This document shows positions 48,620 to 62,505 of a DNA stretch of 64,000 nucleotides, in pieces (the first letter of the stretch is position 1; every line of letters starts with the position of its first letter). The position numbers and the translations under genes are program-made. Under the pieces are notes generated by a model. It was not told where the DNA came from, ran no database searches, and saw only the letters and a list, made by a program, of their open reading frames with translations. The DNA comes from Lepidurus packardi. Taxonomy: Eukaryota; Arthropoda; Branchiopoda; Notostraca; Triopsidae. The stretch covers positions 1 to 64,000 of the forward strand of contig JAKZAN010000046.1 in NCBI GenBank assembly GCA_023053545.1, written 5' to 3'.

Positions 48620-50720
48620 TAATTAAGGAATTAATTCAGTCCGTAAGGAATAAGTTCAATACGTAAGGAATTAATTCAGTCCGTAATCGATTAATTAAGT
48701 CCGTAATGAATTAGTTCAGTCCGTATGAAACTAATTCAGTCCGTAAGGAATTAATTAAGGAATTAATTCAGTCCGTAAGGAATTATTTCAGTACGTATGG
48801 TATTAATTCAGTCCGTAAGGAATTAATTCAAACCGTAAGGAGTTAATTCAGTCCGTAAGGAATTAATTCAATCCGTAAGGAATAAGTTCAGTACGTAAGG
48901 AATTAATTCCGTCTGTAATCGATTAATTAAGTCCGTAATGAATTAATTCAGTCCGTATGAAATTAATTCAGTCCGTAAGGAATTAATTAAGGAATTAATT
49001 CAGTCCGTAAGGAATTAATTCAGCCCGTAAGCAATAAGTTCAGTACGTAAGGAATTAATTCAGTCCGTAAGGGATTAATTCAGTCTGTAAGGATTTAATT
49101 CAGTCCGTAAGGTATTAATTCAGTCCGTAAGGAATTAATTCAGTCCGTAAGGATTTAATTCAGTCCGTAAGGTATTAATTCAGTCCGTAAGGAATTAATA
49201 CAGTCCTTAAGGAGTTAATTAGGTCCGTAAGGAATTAATTCAGCCCGTAAGGAAATAATTCAGTCCGGATGAAATTAATTCAGTCCGTAAGGAATTAATT
49301 AAGGAATTAAGGAATTAGTTCAGTCCGTAAGGAATTAATTCAGTCTGTAAGGATTTAATTCAGTCCGTAAGGTATTAATTCAGTCCGTAAGGATTTAATT
49401 CAGTCCGTAAGGTATTAATTCAGTCCGTATGAAATTAATTCAGTCCGTAAGGAATTCATTCAGTCCGTAAGGAATTAATTCAGTAAGAAAGGAATTCAAT
49501 CAATCCTAAAGAATTAATTCAGTCCGTAAGGAACTAATTCAGTCCGTAAGGACTTAATTCAGTCCGTAAGGAATTAATTAAGTCCGTAAGGAATTAATTC
49601 AGTCCGTAATGGATTATTAAGTCCGTAATGAATTAATTCAGTCCGTATGAAATTAATTCAGTCCGTAAGGAATTAATTAAGGAATAAATTCAGTCCGTAA
49701 GGAATTTTTTCAGTAAGAAAGGAATTCAATCAATCCTAAAGAATTAATTCAGTCCGTAAGGAAATAATTCAGTCCGTAAGGAATTAATTCAGTCCGTAAG
49801 GAATTAATTCAGTCCGTAAGGAATTAATTCAGTTCGTAAGGAATTAATTTAGTCCGTAAGGAATTATTTCAGTCCGTAATTAATTCATTCATTCCTTACG
49901 GAATTAATTAAGTCCATAATGGATTAATTCAGTCCGTAAGGAATTAATTCAGTCCGTAAGGAATTAATTAAATCCGTACGGAATTAATTCAGACCGTAAG
50001 GAATTAATTAAGTACGTAAGGAATTAATTAAGTTCGTGAGGAATTAATTAAGTCCGTAAAGAATTAATTCCGTCCGTAAGGAATTAATTAGGTCCGTAAG
50101 GAATTAATTCAGCCCGTAAGGAAATAATTCAGTCCGGATGAAATTAATTCAGTCCGTAAGGAATTAATTAAGGAATTAAGGATTTAATTCAGTCCGTAAG
50201 GAATTAATTCAGTCCGTAAGGAATTAATTCAGTCCGTAACGAATTAATTCAGTCCGTAAGGAATAACTTCAGTACGTAAGGAAATAATTCAGTCCGTAAT
50301 GGATTAATTAAGTCCGTAATGAATTAATTCAGTCCGTAATGGATTAATTAAGTCCGTAATGAATTAATTCAATAAGAAAGGAATTCAATCAATCCTAAAG
50401 AATTAATTCAGTCCGTAAGAAAATAATTCATTCCGTAAGGAATTAATTCAGTCCGTAATGAATTAGTTCAGTCCGTAAGGAATTAATTAAGTCCGTAATG
50501 AATTAATTAAGTCCGTAATGGATAAATTAAGTCTGTAATGAATTGGTTCAGTCCGTAAGAAATTAATTCAGTCCGGAACTAATTAATTCATTTCGTAAGG
50601 AATTAATTAAGTTCGTAAGGAATTAATTCAGTCCATAATGAATTAATTCAGTCCGTAAAGAATTAATTAAGTCCGTAAGGAATTAACTAAGTCCGTATGG
50701 ATTTAAATCAGTCCGTAAGA
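48620..50720 (+). repeat. Family II unit F1 (about 2.1 kb)
   Basis: The unit opens with a truncation at 48620-48631. It contains GTATGGTATT (48795), GTAAGCAATA (49027), CAGCCCGTAAGG variants, the inverted 11-mer at 49891-49901, and a tail with AACTAAGTCCGTATGG (50686) followed by ATTTAAATCAG. The tail landmark recurs at 52705 and 54700 (2,019 and 1,995 bp later). The first half recurs at 62.5-64 kb. Confidence 0.8.
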
Positions 50721-52740
50721 ATTAATTAAGTCCGTAAGGAATAACTTCAATACGTAAGGAAATAATTCAGTCCGTAATGGATTAATTAAGTGCGTAATGA
50801 ATTAATTCAGTCCGGATGAAATTAATTCAGTCCGTAAGGAATTAATTAAGGAATTAATTAATTAATTCAGTCCGTAAGGAATTAATTCAGTCCGTAAGGT
50901 ATTAATTCAGTGAGTATGAAATTAATTCAGTCCGTAAGGAATTCATTCAGTCCGTTAGGAATTAATTCAGTAAGAAAGGAATTCAATCAATCCTAAAGAA
51001 TTAATTCAGTCCGTAAGGAATTAATTCAGTCTGTAAGGATTTAATTCAGTCCGTAAGGTATTAATTCAGTCCGTAAGGAATTAATTCAGTCCGTAAGGAT
51101 TTAATTCAGTCCGTAAGGTATTAATTCAGTCCGTAAGGAATTAATACAGTCCTTAAGGAATTAATTCAGTCCGTAATGGAAGAATTAAGTGCGTAATGAA
51201 TTAATTCAGTCCGGATGAAATTAATTCAGTCCGTAAGGAATTAATTAAGGAATTAAGGAATTAGTTCAGTCCGTAAGGAATTAATTCAGTCTGTAAGGAT
51301 TTAATTCAGTCCGTAAGGTATTAATTCAGTCCGTAAGGATTTAATTCAGTCCGTAAGGATTTAATTCAGTCCGTATGAAATTAATTCAGTCCGTAAGGAA
51401 TTCATTCAGTCCGTAAGGAATTAATTCAGTAAGAAAGGAATTCAATCAATCCTAAAGAATTAATTCAGTCCGTAAGGAACTAATTCAGTCCGTAAGGAAT
51501 TAATTCAGTCCGTAAGGAATTAATTCAGTCCGTAAGGAATTAATTAAGTCCGTAAGGAATTAATTCAGTCCGGAATGGATTAATTAAGTCCGTAATGAAT
51601 TAATTCAGTCCGTATGAAATTAATTAAGTCCGTAATGAATTAATTCAGTCCGTATGAAATTAATTCAGTCCGTAAGGAATTAATTAAGGAATTAATTCAG
51701 TCCGTAAGGAATTTTTTCAGTAAGAAAGGAATTCAATCAATCCTAAAGAATTAATTCAGTCCGTAAGGAAATAATTCAGTCCGTAAGGAATTAATTCAGT
51801 CCGTAAGGAATTAATTCAGTCCGTAAGGAATTAATTCAGTTCGTAAGGAATTAATTTAGTTAGTAAGGAATTATTTCAGTCCGTAATTAATTCATTAATT
51901 CCTTACGGAATTAATTAAGTCCATAATGAATTAATTCAGTCCGTAAGGAATTAATTCAGTCCGTATGGAATTAATTAAGTCCGTAAGGAATTAATTAAAT
52001 CCGTACGGAATTAATTCAGACCGTAAGGAATTAATTAAGTACGTAAGGAATTAATTAAGTTCGTGAGGAATTAATTAAGTCCGTAAAGAATTAATTCCGT
52101 CCGTAAGGAATTAATTAGGTCCGTAAGGAATTAATTCAGCCCGTAAGGAAATAATTCAGTCCGGATGAAATTAATTCAGTCCGTAAGTAATTAATTAAGG
52201 AATTAATTCAGTCCGTAAGGAATTAATTCAGTCCGTAAGGAATTAATTCAGTTCGTAACGAATTAATTCAGTCCGTAAGGAATAACTTCAGTACGTAAGG
52301 AAATAATTCAGTCCGTAATGGATTAATTAAGTCCGTAATGAATTAATTCAGTCCGTAATGGATTAATTAAGTCCGTAATGAATTAATTCAGTAAGAAAGG
52401 AATTCAATCAATCCTAAAGAATTAATTCAGTCCGTAAGAAAATAATTCATTCCGTAAGGAATTAATTCAGTCCGTAAGGAATTAGTTCAGTCCGTAAGGA
52501 ATTAATTAAGTCCGTAATGAATTAATTAAGTCCGTAATGGATAAATTAAGTCTGTAATGAATTGATTCAGTCCGTAAGAAATTAATTCAGTCCGTAACTA
52601 ATTAATTCATTTCGTAAGGAATTAATTAAGTTCGTAAGGAATTAATTCAGTCCATAATGAATTAATTCAGTCCGTAAAGAATTAATTAAGTCCGTAAGGA
52701 ATTAACTAAGTCCGTATGGATTTAAATCAGTCCGTAAGGT
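50721..52740 (+). repeat. Linker plus family II unit F2
   Basis: A roughly 270-bp A/D-type linker with an irregular ATTAATTAATTAATTCAG expansion near 50.86 kb joins a second F unit. The inverted 11-mer at 51898-51908 sits in a CATTAATTCC context that replaces CATTCATTCC. Variants TTAGTTAGTAAGG and CAGCCCGTAAGG are shared with F3. The unit ends with AACTAAGTCCGTATGG at 52705. Confidence 0.77.
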
Positions 52741-54740
52741 ATTAATTCAGTCCGTATGAAATTAATTCAGTCCGTAAGGAATTCATTCAGTCCGTAAGGA
52801 ATTAATTCAGTAAGAAAGGAATTCAATCAATCCTAAAAAATTAATTCAGTCCGTAAGGAACTAATTCAGTCCGTAAGGAATTAATTCAGTCCGTAAGGAA
52901 TTAATTCAGTCCGTAAGGAATTAATTAATTCCGTAAGGAATTAATTCAGTCCGTAATGGATTAATACAGTCCGTAATGAATTAATTCAGTCCGTATGAAA
53001 TTAATTCAGTCCGTAAGGAATTAATTAAGAAATTAATTCAGTCCGTAAGGAATTTTTTCAGTAAGAAAGGAATTCAATCAATCCTAAAGAATTAATTCAG
53101 TCCGTAAGGAAATAGTTCAGTCCGTAAGGAATAAATTCAGTCCGTAATGAATTAATTCAGTCCGTAAGGAATTAATTCAGTCCGTAAGGAATTAATTAAA
53201 TTCGTACGGAATTAATTCAGACCGTAAGGAATTAATTAAGTACGTAAGGAATTAATTAAGTTCGTAAGGAATTAATTAAGGAATTAAGGAATTAGTTCAG
53301 TCCGTAAGGAATTAATTCAGTCTGTAAGGATTTAATTCAGTCCGTAAGGTATTAATTCAGTCCGTAAGGATTTAATTCAGTCCGTAAGGTTTTAATTCAG
53401 TCCGTATGAAATTAATTCAGTCCGTAAGGAATTCATTCAGTCCGTAAGGAATTAATTCAGTAAGAAAGGAATTCAATCAATCCTAAAGAATTAATTCAGT
53501 CCGTAAGGAACTAATTCAGTCCGTAAGGAATTAATTCAGTCCGTAAGGAATTAATTCAGTCCGTAAGGAATTAATTAAGTCCGTAAGGAATTAATTCAGT
53601 CCGGAATGGATTAATTCCGTAATGAATTAATTCAGTCCGTATGAAATTAATTAAGTCCGTAATGAATTAATTCAGTCCGTATGAAATTAATTCAGTCCGT
53701 AAGGAATTAATTAAGGAATTAATTCAGTCCGTAAGGAATTTTTTCAGTAAGAAAGGAATTCAATCAATCCTAAAGAATTAATTCAGTCCGTAAGGAAATA
53801 ATTCAGTCCGTAAGGAATTAATTCAGTCCGTAAGGAATTAATTCAGTCCGTAAGGAATTAATTCAGTTCGTAAGGAATTAATTTAGTTAGTAAGGAATTA
53901 TTTCAGTCCGTAATTAATTCATTAATTCCTTACGGAATTAATTAAGTCCATAATGAATTAATTCAGTCCGTAAGGAATTAATTCAGTCCGTATGGAATTA
54001 ATTAAGTCCGTAAGGAATTAATTAAGTACGTAAGGAATTAATTAAGTTCGTGAGGAATTAATTAAGTCCGTAAAGAATTAATTCCGTCCGTAAGGAATTA
54101 ATTAGGTCCGTAAGGAATTAATTCAGCCCGTAAGGAAATAATTCAGTCCGGATGAAATTAATTCAGTCCGTAAGGAATTAATTAAGGAATTAAGGAATTA
54201 ATTCAGTCCGTAAGGAATTAATTCAGTCCGTAAGGAATTAATTCAGTTCGTAACGAATTAATTCAGTCCGTAAGGAATAACTTCAGTACGTAAGGAAATA
54301 ATTCAGTCCGTAATGGATTAATTAAGTCCGTAATGAATTAATTCAGTCCGTAATGGATTAATTAAGTCCGTAATGAATTAATTCAGTAAGAAAGGAATTC
54401 AATCAATCCTAAAGAATTAATTCAGTCCGTAAGAAAATAATTCATTCCGTAAGGAATTAATTCAGTCCGTAAGGAATTAGTTCAGTCCGTAAGGAATTTA
54501 TTAAGTCCGTAATGAATTTATTAAGTCCGTAATGTATAAATTAAGTCTGTAATGAATTGATTCAGTCCGTAAGAATTTAATTCAGTCCGTAACTAATTAA
54601 TTCATTTCGTAAGGAATTAATTAAGTTCGTAAGGAATTAATTCAGTCCATAATGAATTAATTCAGTCCGTAAAGAATTAATTAAGTCCGTAAGGAATTAA
54701 CTAAGTCCGTATGGATTTAAATCAGTCCGTAAGGTATTAA
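52741..54740 (+). repeat. A-type piece plus family II unit F3
   Basis: An A-type piece (TAATTAAGAAAT truncation near 53.03 kb, TTCGTACGG variant at 53201) is joined at about 53.28 kb to a third F unit. The inverted 11-mer at 53925-53935 is in the same CATTAATTCC context as F2, 2,027 bp after it. AACTAAGTCCGTATGG is at 54700. Confidence 0.77.
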
Positions 54741-55195
54741 TTCAGTCCGTATGAAATTAATTCAGTCCGTAAGGAATTCATTCAGTCCGTAAGGAATTAA
54801 TTCAGTAAGAAAGGAATTCAATCAATCCTAAAGAATTAATTCAGTCCGTAAGGAACTAATTCAGTCCGTAAGGAATTAATTCAGTCCGTAAGGAATTAAT
54901 TCAGTCCGTAAGGAATTAATTAATTCCGTAAGGAATTAATTCAGTCCGTAATGGATTAATACAGTCCGTAATGAATTCATTCAGTCCGTATGAAATTAAT
55001 TCAGTCCGTAAGGAATTAATTAAGAAATTAATTCAGTCCGTAAGGAATTTTTTCAGTAAGAAAGGAATTCAATCAATCCTAAAGAATTAATTCAGTCCGT
55101 AAGGAAATAGTTCAGTCCGTAAGGAATAAATTCAGTCCGTAATGAATTAATTCAGTCCGTAAGGAATTAATTCAGTCCGTAAGGAATTAATTAAA
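54741..55195 (+). repeat. A-type linker segment
   Basis: This segment copies 52741-53200: GTATGAAAT, composite, GGAACTAATT, ATTAATTCCG, GGATTAATACAG, the TAATTAAGAAAT truncation, and the second composite preceded by GGAATTTTTTCAG. It leads into the G unit at the TTCGTACGG variant. Confidence 0.75.
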
Positions 55196-56435
55196 TTCGT
55201 ACGGAATTAATTCAGACCGTAAGGAATTAATTAAGTACGTAAGGAATTAATTAAGTTCGTAAGGAATTAATTAAGTCCGTAAAGAATTAATTCCGTCCGT
55301 AAGGAATTAATTAGGTCCGTAAGGAATTAATTCAGTCCGTAAGGAATTAATTCAGTCCGTAATGAATTAATTCAGTCCGTAAGGAATTAATTAAGTCCGT
55401 AAGGAATTAATTCAGTCCGTAAGGATTTAATTCAGTCCGTAAGGTATTAATTCAGTCCGTAAAGAATTAATTCAGTCCGTAAGGAATTAATTCAGTCCGT
55501 AAGGAATTAATTCAGTCCGTAAGGAATAACTTCAATACGTAAGGAAATAATTCAGTCCGTAATGGATTAATTAAGTGCGTAATGAATTAATTCAGTCCGG
55601 ATGAAATTAATTCAGTCCGTAAGGAATTAATTAAGGAATTGAGGAATTAATTCAGTCCGTAAGGAATTAATTCAGTCCGTAAGGAATTAATTCAGTCCGT
55701 AAGGAATTAATTCAGTCAGTAAGGAATTAATTCAGTCCGTAAGGAATTAATTCAGTCCGTAAACGATTAATTAAGTCCGTAAGGAATTAATTCAGTCCAT
55801 AAGGAATTCATTCAGTCTGTAAGGATTTAATTAAGTCTGTAATTAATTAATTTAATCCGTAAGGAAGTAATTCAGTCCGTAAGGAATTAATAAAATCCGT
55901 ACGGAATTAATTCAGACCGTAAGGAATTAATTAAGTACGTAAGGAATTAATTAAGTCCGTAAGGAATTAATTCAGTCCGTAAGGAATTAATTCAGTTCGT
56001 AAGGAATTAATTCAGTCAGCAAGGAATTAATTCAGTCCGTAAGGAATTAATTCAGTCCGTAAGGAATAACTTCAGTACGTAAGGAAATAATTCAGTCCGT
56101 AATGGATTAATTAAGTCCGTAATGAATTAATTCAGTCCGTAAGAAATTAATAAAATCCGTACGGAATTAATTCAGTTCGTAAGGAATTTATTCAGTCCGT
56201 AAGGAATTAATTAAGTCGGTAAGGAATTAATTCAGTCCGTAAGGAATTAATTCAGTCCGTAAGGAATTAATTCAGTCCGTAAGGAATTAATTCAGTCAGT
56301 AAGGAATTAATTCAGTCCGTAAGGACTTAATTCAGTCCGTAAGGAATTAATTCAGTCCGTAAGGAATAAGTTCAGTACGTAAGGAATTAATTCAGTCCGT
56401 AAGGAATTAATTCAGTCCGTAAGGAATTAATTAAA
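55196..56435 (+). repeat. Family II unit G1 (1,240 bp), copy 1 of tandem pair
   Basis: The unit starts at the TTCGTACGG variant. It contains TTAGGTCCG, GGATTTAATTCAG, AACTTCAATACG, the rearranged-centre monomer (about 55628), TTTAATCCGTAAGGAAG (55851) and GGAATTTATTCAG. All recur 1,240 bp (62 monomers) later. No 12-bp or 19-bp monomer is inside, so the length is an exact multiple of 20. Confidence 0.85.
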
Positions 56436-57675
56436 TTCGTACGGAATTAATTCAGACCGTAAGGAATTAATTAAGTACGTAAGGAATTAATTAAGTTCGT
56501 AAGGAATTAATTAAGTCCGTAAAGAATTAATTCCGTCCGTAAGGAATTAATTAGGTCCGTAAGGAATTAATTCAGTCCGTAAGGAATTAATTCAGTCCGT
56601 AATGAATTAATTCAGTCCGTAAGGAATTAATTAAGTCCGTAAGGAATTAATTCAGTCCGTAAGGATTTAATTCAGTCCGTAAGGTATTAATTCAGTCCGT
56701 AAAGAATTAATTCAGTCCGTAAGGAATTAATTCAGTCCGTAAGGAATTAATTCAGTCCGTAAGGAATAACTTCAATACGTAAGGAAATAATTCAGTCCGT
56801 AATGGATTAATTAAGTGCGTAATGAATTAATTCAGTCCGGATGAAATTAATTCAGTCCGTAAGGAATTAATTAAGGAATTGAGGAATTAATTCAGTCCGT
56901 AAGGAATTAATTCAGTCCGTAAGGAATTAATTCAGTCCGTAAGGAATTAATTCAGTCAGTAAGGAATTAATTCAGTCCGTAAGGAATTAATTCAGTCCGT
57001 AAACGATTAATTAAGTCCGTAAGGAATTAATTCAGTCCATAAGGAATTCATTCAGTCTGTAAGGATTTAATTAAGTCTGTAATTAATTAATTTAATCCGT
57101 AAGGAAGTAATTCAGTCCGTAAGGAATTAATAAAATCCGTACGGAATTAATTCAGACCGTAAGGAATTAATTAAGTACGTAAGGAATTAATTAAGTCCGT
57201 AAGGAATTAATTCAGTCCGTAAGGAATTAATTCAGTTCGTAAGGAATTAATTCAGTCAGTAAGGAATTAATTCAGTCCGTAAGGAATTAATTCAGTCCGT
57301 AAGGAATAACTTCAGTACGTAAGGAAATAATTCAGTCCGTAATGGATTAATTAAGTCCGTAATGAATTATTTCAGTCCGTAAGAAATTAATAAAATCCGT
57401 ACGGAATTAATTCAGTTCGTAAGGAATTTATTCAGTCCGTAAGGAATTAATTAAGTCCGTAAGGAATTAATTCAGTCCGTAAGGAATTAATTCAGTCCGT
57501 AAGGAATTAATTCAGTCCGTAAGGAATTAATTCAGTCAGTAAGGAATTAATTCAGTCCGTAAGGAGTTAATTCAGTCCGTAAGGAATTAATTCAGTCCGT
57601 AAGGAATAAGTTCAGTACGTAAGGAATTAATTAAGGAATTAATTCAGTCCGTAAGGAATAAGTTCAGTACGTAAG
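56436..57675 (+). repeat. Family II unit G2 (1,240 bp), copy 2 of tandem pair
   Basis: The unit is near-identical to G1 at +1,240 bp (TTCGTACGG 56436, rearranged-centre monomer about 56868, TTTAATCCG 57091). It diverges only near its end, where a truncation (57628-57639) and an AAGTTCAGTACG block appear. Confidence 0.85.
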
Positions 57676-58470
57676 GAATTAATTCAGTCCGTAAGGAATT
57701 AATTCAGTCCGTAAGGAATTAATTCAGTTCGTAAGGAATTAATTCAGTCAGTAAGGAATTAATTCAGTCCGTAAGGAATTAATTCAGTCCGTAAGGAATA
57801 ACTTCAGTACGTAAGGAAATAATTCAGTCCGTAATGGATTAATTAAGTCCGTAATGAATTATTTCAGTCCGTAAGAAATTTATAAAATCCGTACGGAATT
57901 AATTCAGTTCGTAAGGAATTTATTCAGTCCGTAAGGAATTAATTAAGTCCGTAAGGAATTAATTCAGTCCGTAAGGAATTAATTCAGTCCGTAAGGAATT
58001 AATTCAGTCCGTAAGGAATTAATTCAGTCAGTAAGGAATTAATTCAGTCCGTAAGGAGTTAATTCAGTCCGTAAGGAATTAATTCAGTCCGTAAGGAATA
58101 AGTTCAGTACGTAAGGAATTAATTAAGGAATTAATTCAGTCCGTAAGGAATAAGTTCAGTACGTAAGGAATTAATTCAGTCCGTAAGGAATTAATTAATT
58201 CCGTAAGGAATTAATTCAGTCCGTAATGGATTAATACAGTCCGTAATGAATTAATTCAGTCCGTATGAAATTAATTCAGTCCGTAAGGAATTAATTAAGA
58301 AATTAATTCAGTCCGTAAGGAATTTTTTCAGTAAGAAAGGAATTCAATCAATCCTAAAGAATTAATTCAGTCCGTAAGGAAATAGTTCAGTCCGTAAGGA
58401 ATAAATTCAGTCCGTAATGAATTAATTCAGTCCGTAAGGAATTAATTCAGTCCGTAAGGAATTAATTAAA
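57676..58470 (+). repeat. 492-bp tandem copy plus A-type piece
   Basis: Truncations at 57628 and 58120 are 492 bp apart (25 monomers minus 8), and the intervening variant order (AACTTCAGTACG, GTAAGAAATT, GGAATTTATTCAG, GGAGTTAATT) is the same in both. After about 58.17 kb an A-type piece with GGATTAATACAG and the GGAATTTTTTCAG composite leads to the next G unit. Confidence 0.78.
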
Positions 58471-60613
58471 TTCGTACGGAATTAATTCAGACCGTAAGGA
58501 ATTAATTAAGTACGTAAGGAATTAATTAAGTTCGTAAGGAATTAATTAAGTCCGTAAAGAATTAATTCCGTCCGTAAGGAATTAATTAGGTCCGTAAGGA
58601 ATTAATTCAGTCCGTAAGGAATTAATTCAGTCCGTAATGAATTAATTCAGTCCGTAAGGAATTAATTAAGTCCGTAAGGAATTAATTCAGTCCGTAAGGA
58701 TTTAATTCAGTCCGTAAGGTATTAATTCAGTCCGTAAAGAATTAATTCAGTCCGTAAGGAATTAATTCAGTCCGTAAGGAATTAATTCAGTCCGTAAGGA
58801 ATAACTTCAATACGTAAGGAAATAATTCAGTCCGTAATGGATTAATTAAGTGCGTAATGAATTAATTCAGTCCGGATGAAATTAATTCAGTCCGTAAGGA
58901 ATTAATTAAGGAATTGAGGAATTAATTCAGTCCGTAAGGAATTAATTCAGTCCGTAAGGAATTAATTCAGTCCGTAAGGAATTAATTCAGTCAGTAAGGA
59001 ATTAATTCAGTCCGTAAGGAATTAATTCAGTCCATAAACGATTAATTAAGTCCGTAAGGAATTAATTCAGTCCATAAGGAATTCATTCAGTCTGTAAGGA
59101 TTTAATTAAGTCTGTAATTAATTAATTTAATCCGTAAGGAAGTAATTCAGTCCGTAAGGAATTAATAAAATCCGTACGGAATTAATTCAGACCGTAAGGA
59201 ATTAATTAAGTACCTAAGGAATTAATTAAGTCCGTAAGGAATTAATTCAGTCCGTAAGGAATTAATTCAGTTCGTAAGGAATTAATTCAGTCAGTAAGGA
59301 ATTAATTCAGTCCGTAAGGAATTAATTCAGTCCGTAAGGAATAACTTCAGTACGTAAGGAAATAATTCAGTCCGTAATGGATTAATTAAGTCCGTAATGA
59401 ATTAATTCAGTCCGTAAGAAATTAATTCAGTCAGTAAGGAATTAATTCAGTCCGTAAGGAATTAATTCAGTCCGTAAGGAATAACTTCAGTACGTAAGGA
59501 AATAATTCAGTCCGTAATGGATTAATTAAGTCCGTAATGAATTATTTCAGTCCGTAAGAAATTAATAAAATCCGTACGGAATTAATTCAGTTCGTAAGGA
59601 ATTTATTCAGTCCGTAAGGAATTAATTAAGTCCGTAAGGAATTAATTCAGTCCGTAAGGAATTAATTCAGTCCGTAAGGAATTAATTCAGTCCGTAAGGA
59701 ATTAATTCAGTCCGTAAGGAATTAATTCAGTCAGTAAGGAATTAATTCAGTCCGTAAGGAGTTAATTCAGTCCGTAAGGAATTAATTCAGTCCGTAAGGA
59801 ATAAGTTCAGTACGTAAGGAATTAATTAAGGAATTAATTCAGTCCGTAAGGAATAAGTTCAGTACGTAAGGAATTAATTCAGTCCGTAAGGAATTAATTC
59901 AGTCCGTAAGGAATTAATTCAGTTCGTAAGGAATTAATTCAGTCAGTAAGGAATTAATTCAGTCCGTAAGGAATTAATTCAGTCCGTAAGGAATAACTTC
60001 AGTACGTAAGGAAATAATTCAGTCCGTAATGGATTAATTAAGTCCGTAATGAATTATTTCAGTCCGTAAGAAATTAATAAAATCCGTACGGAATTAATTC
60101 AGTTCGTAAGGAATTTATTCAGTCCGTAAGGAATTAATTAAGTCCGTAAGGAATTAATTCAGTCCGTAAGGAATTAATTCAGTCCGTAAGGAATTAATTC
60201 AGTCCGTAAGGAATTAATTCAGTCAGTAAGGAATTAATTCAGTCCGTAAGGAGTTAATTCAGTCCGTAAGGAATTAATTCAGTCCGTAAGGAATAAGTTC
60301 AGTACGTAAGGAATTAATTCAGTCCGTAAGGAATTAATTAATTCCGTAAGGAATTAATTCAGTCCGTAATGGATTAATACAGTCCGTAATGAATTAATTC
60401 AGTCCGTATGAAATTAATTCAGTCCGTAAGGAATTAATTAAGAAATTAATTCAGTCCGTAAGGAATTTTTTCAGTAAGAAAGGAATTCAATCAATCCTAA
60501 AGAATTAATTCAGTCCGTAAGGAAATAGTTCAGTCCGTAAGGAATAAATTCAGTCCGTAATGAATTAATTCAGTCCGTAAGGAATTAATTCAGTCCGTAA
60601 GGAATTAATTAAA
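58471..60613 (+). repeat. Family II unit G3 (2,143 bp)
   Basis: TTCGTACGG at 58471 is 2,035 bp after that of G2. The rearranged-centre monomer is at about 58903 and TTTAATCCGTAAGG at 59126. The AACTTCAGTACG/GTAAGAAATT/GGAATTTATTCAG block occurs twice (59.34-59.8 and 59.99-60.3 kb), with a truncation at 59823-59834. An A-type piece (60.30-60.61 kb) closes the unit. Confidence 0.77.
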
Positions 60614-62505
60614 TTCGTACGGAATTAATTCAGACCGTAAGGAATTAATTAAGTACGTAAGGAATTAATTAAGTTCGTAAGGAATTAATTAAGTCCGTAA
60701 AGAATTAATTCCGTCCGTAAGGAATTAATTAGGTCCGTAAGGAATTAATTCAGTCCGTAAGGAATTAATTCAGTCCGTAATGAATTAATTCAGTCCGTAA
60801 GGAATTAATTAAGTCCGTAAGGAATTAATTCAGTCCGTAAGGATTTAATTCAGTCCGTAAGGTATTAATTCAGTCCGTAAAGAATTAATTCAGTCCGTAA
60901 GGAATTAATTCAGTCCGTAAGGAATTAATTCAGTCCGTAAGGAATAACTTCAATACGTAAGGAAATAATTCAGTCCGTAATGGATTAATTAAGTCCGTAA
61001 TGAATTAATTCAGTCCGTAAGAAATTAATAAAATCCGTACGGAATTAATTCAGTTCGTAAGGAATTTATTCAGTCCGTAAGGAATTAATTAAGTCCGTAA
61101 GGAATTAATTCAGTCCGTAAGGAATTAATTCAGTCCGTAAGGAATTAATTCAGTCCGTAAGGAATTAATTCAGTCAGTAAGGAATTAATTCATTCCGTAA
61201 GGAGTTAATTCAGTCCGTAAGGAATTAATTCAGTCCGTAAGGAATAAGTTCAGTACGTAAGGAATTAATTCAGTCCGTAAGGAATTAATTCAGTCCGTAA
61301 GGAATTAATTAAATTCGTACGGAATTAATTCAGACCGTAAGGAATTAATTAAGTACGTAAGGAATTAATTAAGTTCGTAAGGAATTAATTAAGTCCGTAA
61401 AGAATTAATTCCGTCCGTAAGGAATTAATTAGGTCCGTAAGGAATTAATTCAGTCCGTAAGGAATTAATGCAGTCCGTAATGAATTAATTCAGTCCGTAA
61501 GGAATTAATTAAGTCCGTAAGGAATTAATTCAGTCCGTAAGGATTTAATTCAGTCCGTAAGGTATTAATTCAGTCCATAAAGAATTAATTCAGTCCGTAA
61601 GGAATTAATTCAGTCCGTAAGGAATTAATTCAGTCCGTAAGGAATAACTTCAATACGTAAGGAAATAATTCAGTCCGTAATGGATTAATTAAGTGCGTAA
61701 TGAATTAATTCAGTCCGGATGAAATTAATTCAGTCCGTAAGGAATTAATTAAGGAATTGAGGAATTAATTCAGTCCGTAAGGAATTAATTCAGTCCGTAA
61801 GGAATTAATTCAGTCCGTAAGGAATTAATTCAGTCAGTAAGGAATTAATTCAGTCCGTAAGGAATTAATTCAGTCCGTAAACGATTAATTAAGTCCGTAA
61901 GGAATTAATTCAGTCCATAAGGAATTCATTCAGTCTGTAAGGATTTAATTAAGTCTGTAATTAATTAATTTAATCCGTAAGGAAGTAATTCAGTCCGTAA
62001 GGAATTAATAAAATCCGTACGGAATTAATTCAGACCGTAAGGAATTAATTAAGTACGTAAGGAATTAATTAAGTCCGTAAGGAATTAATTCAGTCCGTAA
62101 GGAATTAATTCAGTTCGTAAGGAATTAATTCAGTCAGTAAGGAATTAATTCAGTCCGTAAGGAATTAATTCAGTCCGTAAGGAATAACTTCAGTACGTAA
62201 GGAAATAATTCAGTCCGTAATGGATTAATTAAGTCTGTAATGAATTAATTCAGTCCGTAAGAAATTAATAAAATCCGTACGGAATTAATTCAGTTCGTAA
62301 GGAATTTATTCAGTCCGTAAGGAATTAATTAAGTCCGTAAGGAATTAATTCAGTCCGTAAGGAATTAATTCAGTCCGTAAGGAATTAATTCAGTCCGTAA
62401 GGAATTAATTCAGTCAGTAAGGAATTAATTCAGTCCGTAAGGAGTTAATTCAGTCCGTAAGGAATTAATTCAGTCCGTAAGGAATAAGTTCAGTACGTAA
62501 GGAAT
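60614..62505 (+). repeat. Family II units G4 (700 bp) and G5
   Basis: TTCGTACGG lies at 60614 and 61314, exactly 700 bp (35 monomers) apart. The first copy is short because AACTTCAATACG joins directly to GGATTAATTAAGTCCG and GTAAGAAATT, skipping the rearranged-centre monomer segment that the second copy keeps (about 61746). This gives a recombinant join near 60.98 kb. Confidence 0.77.
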
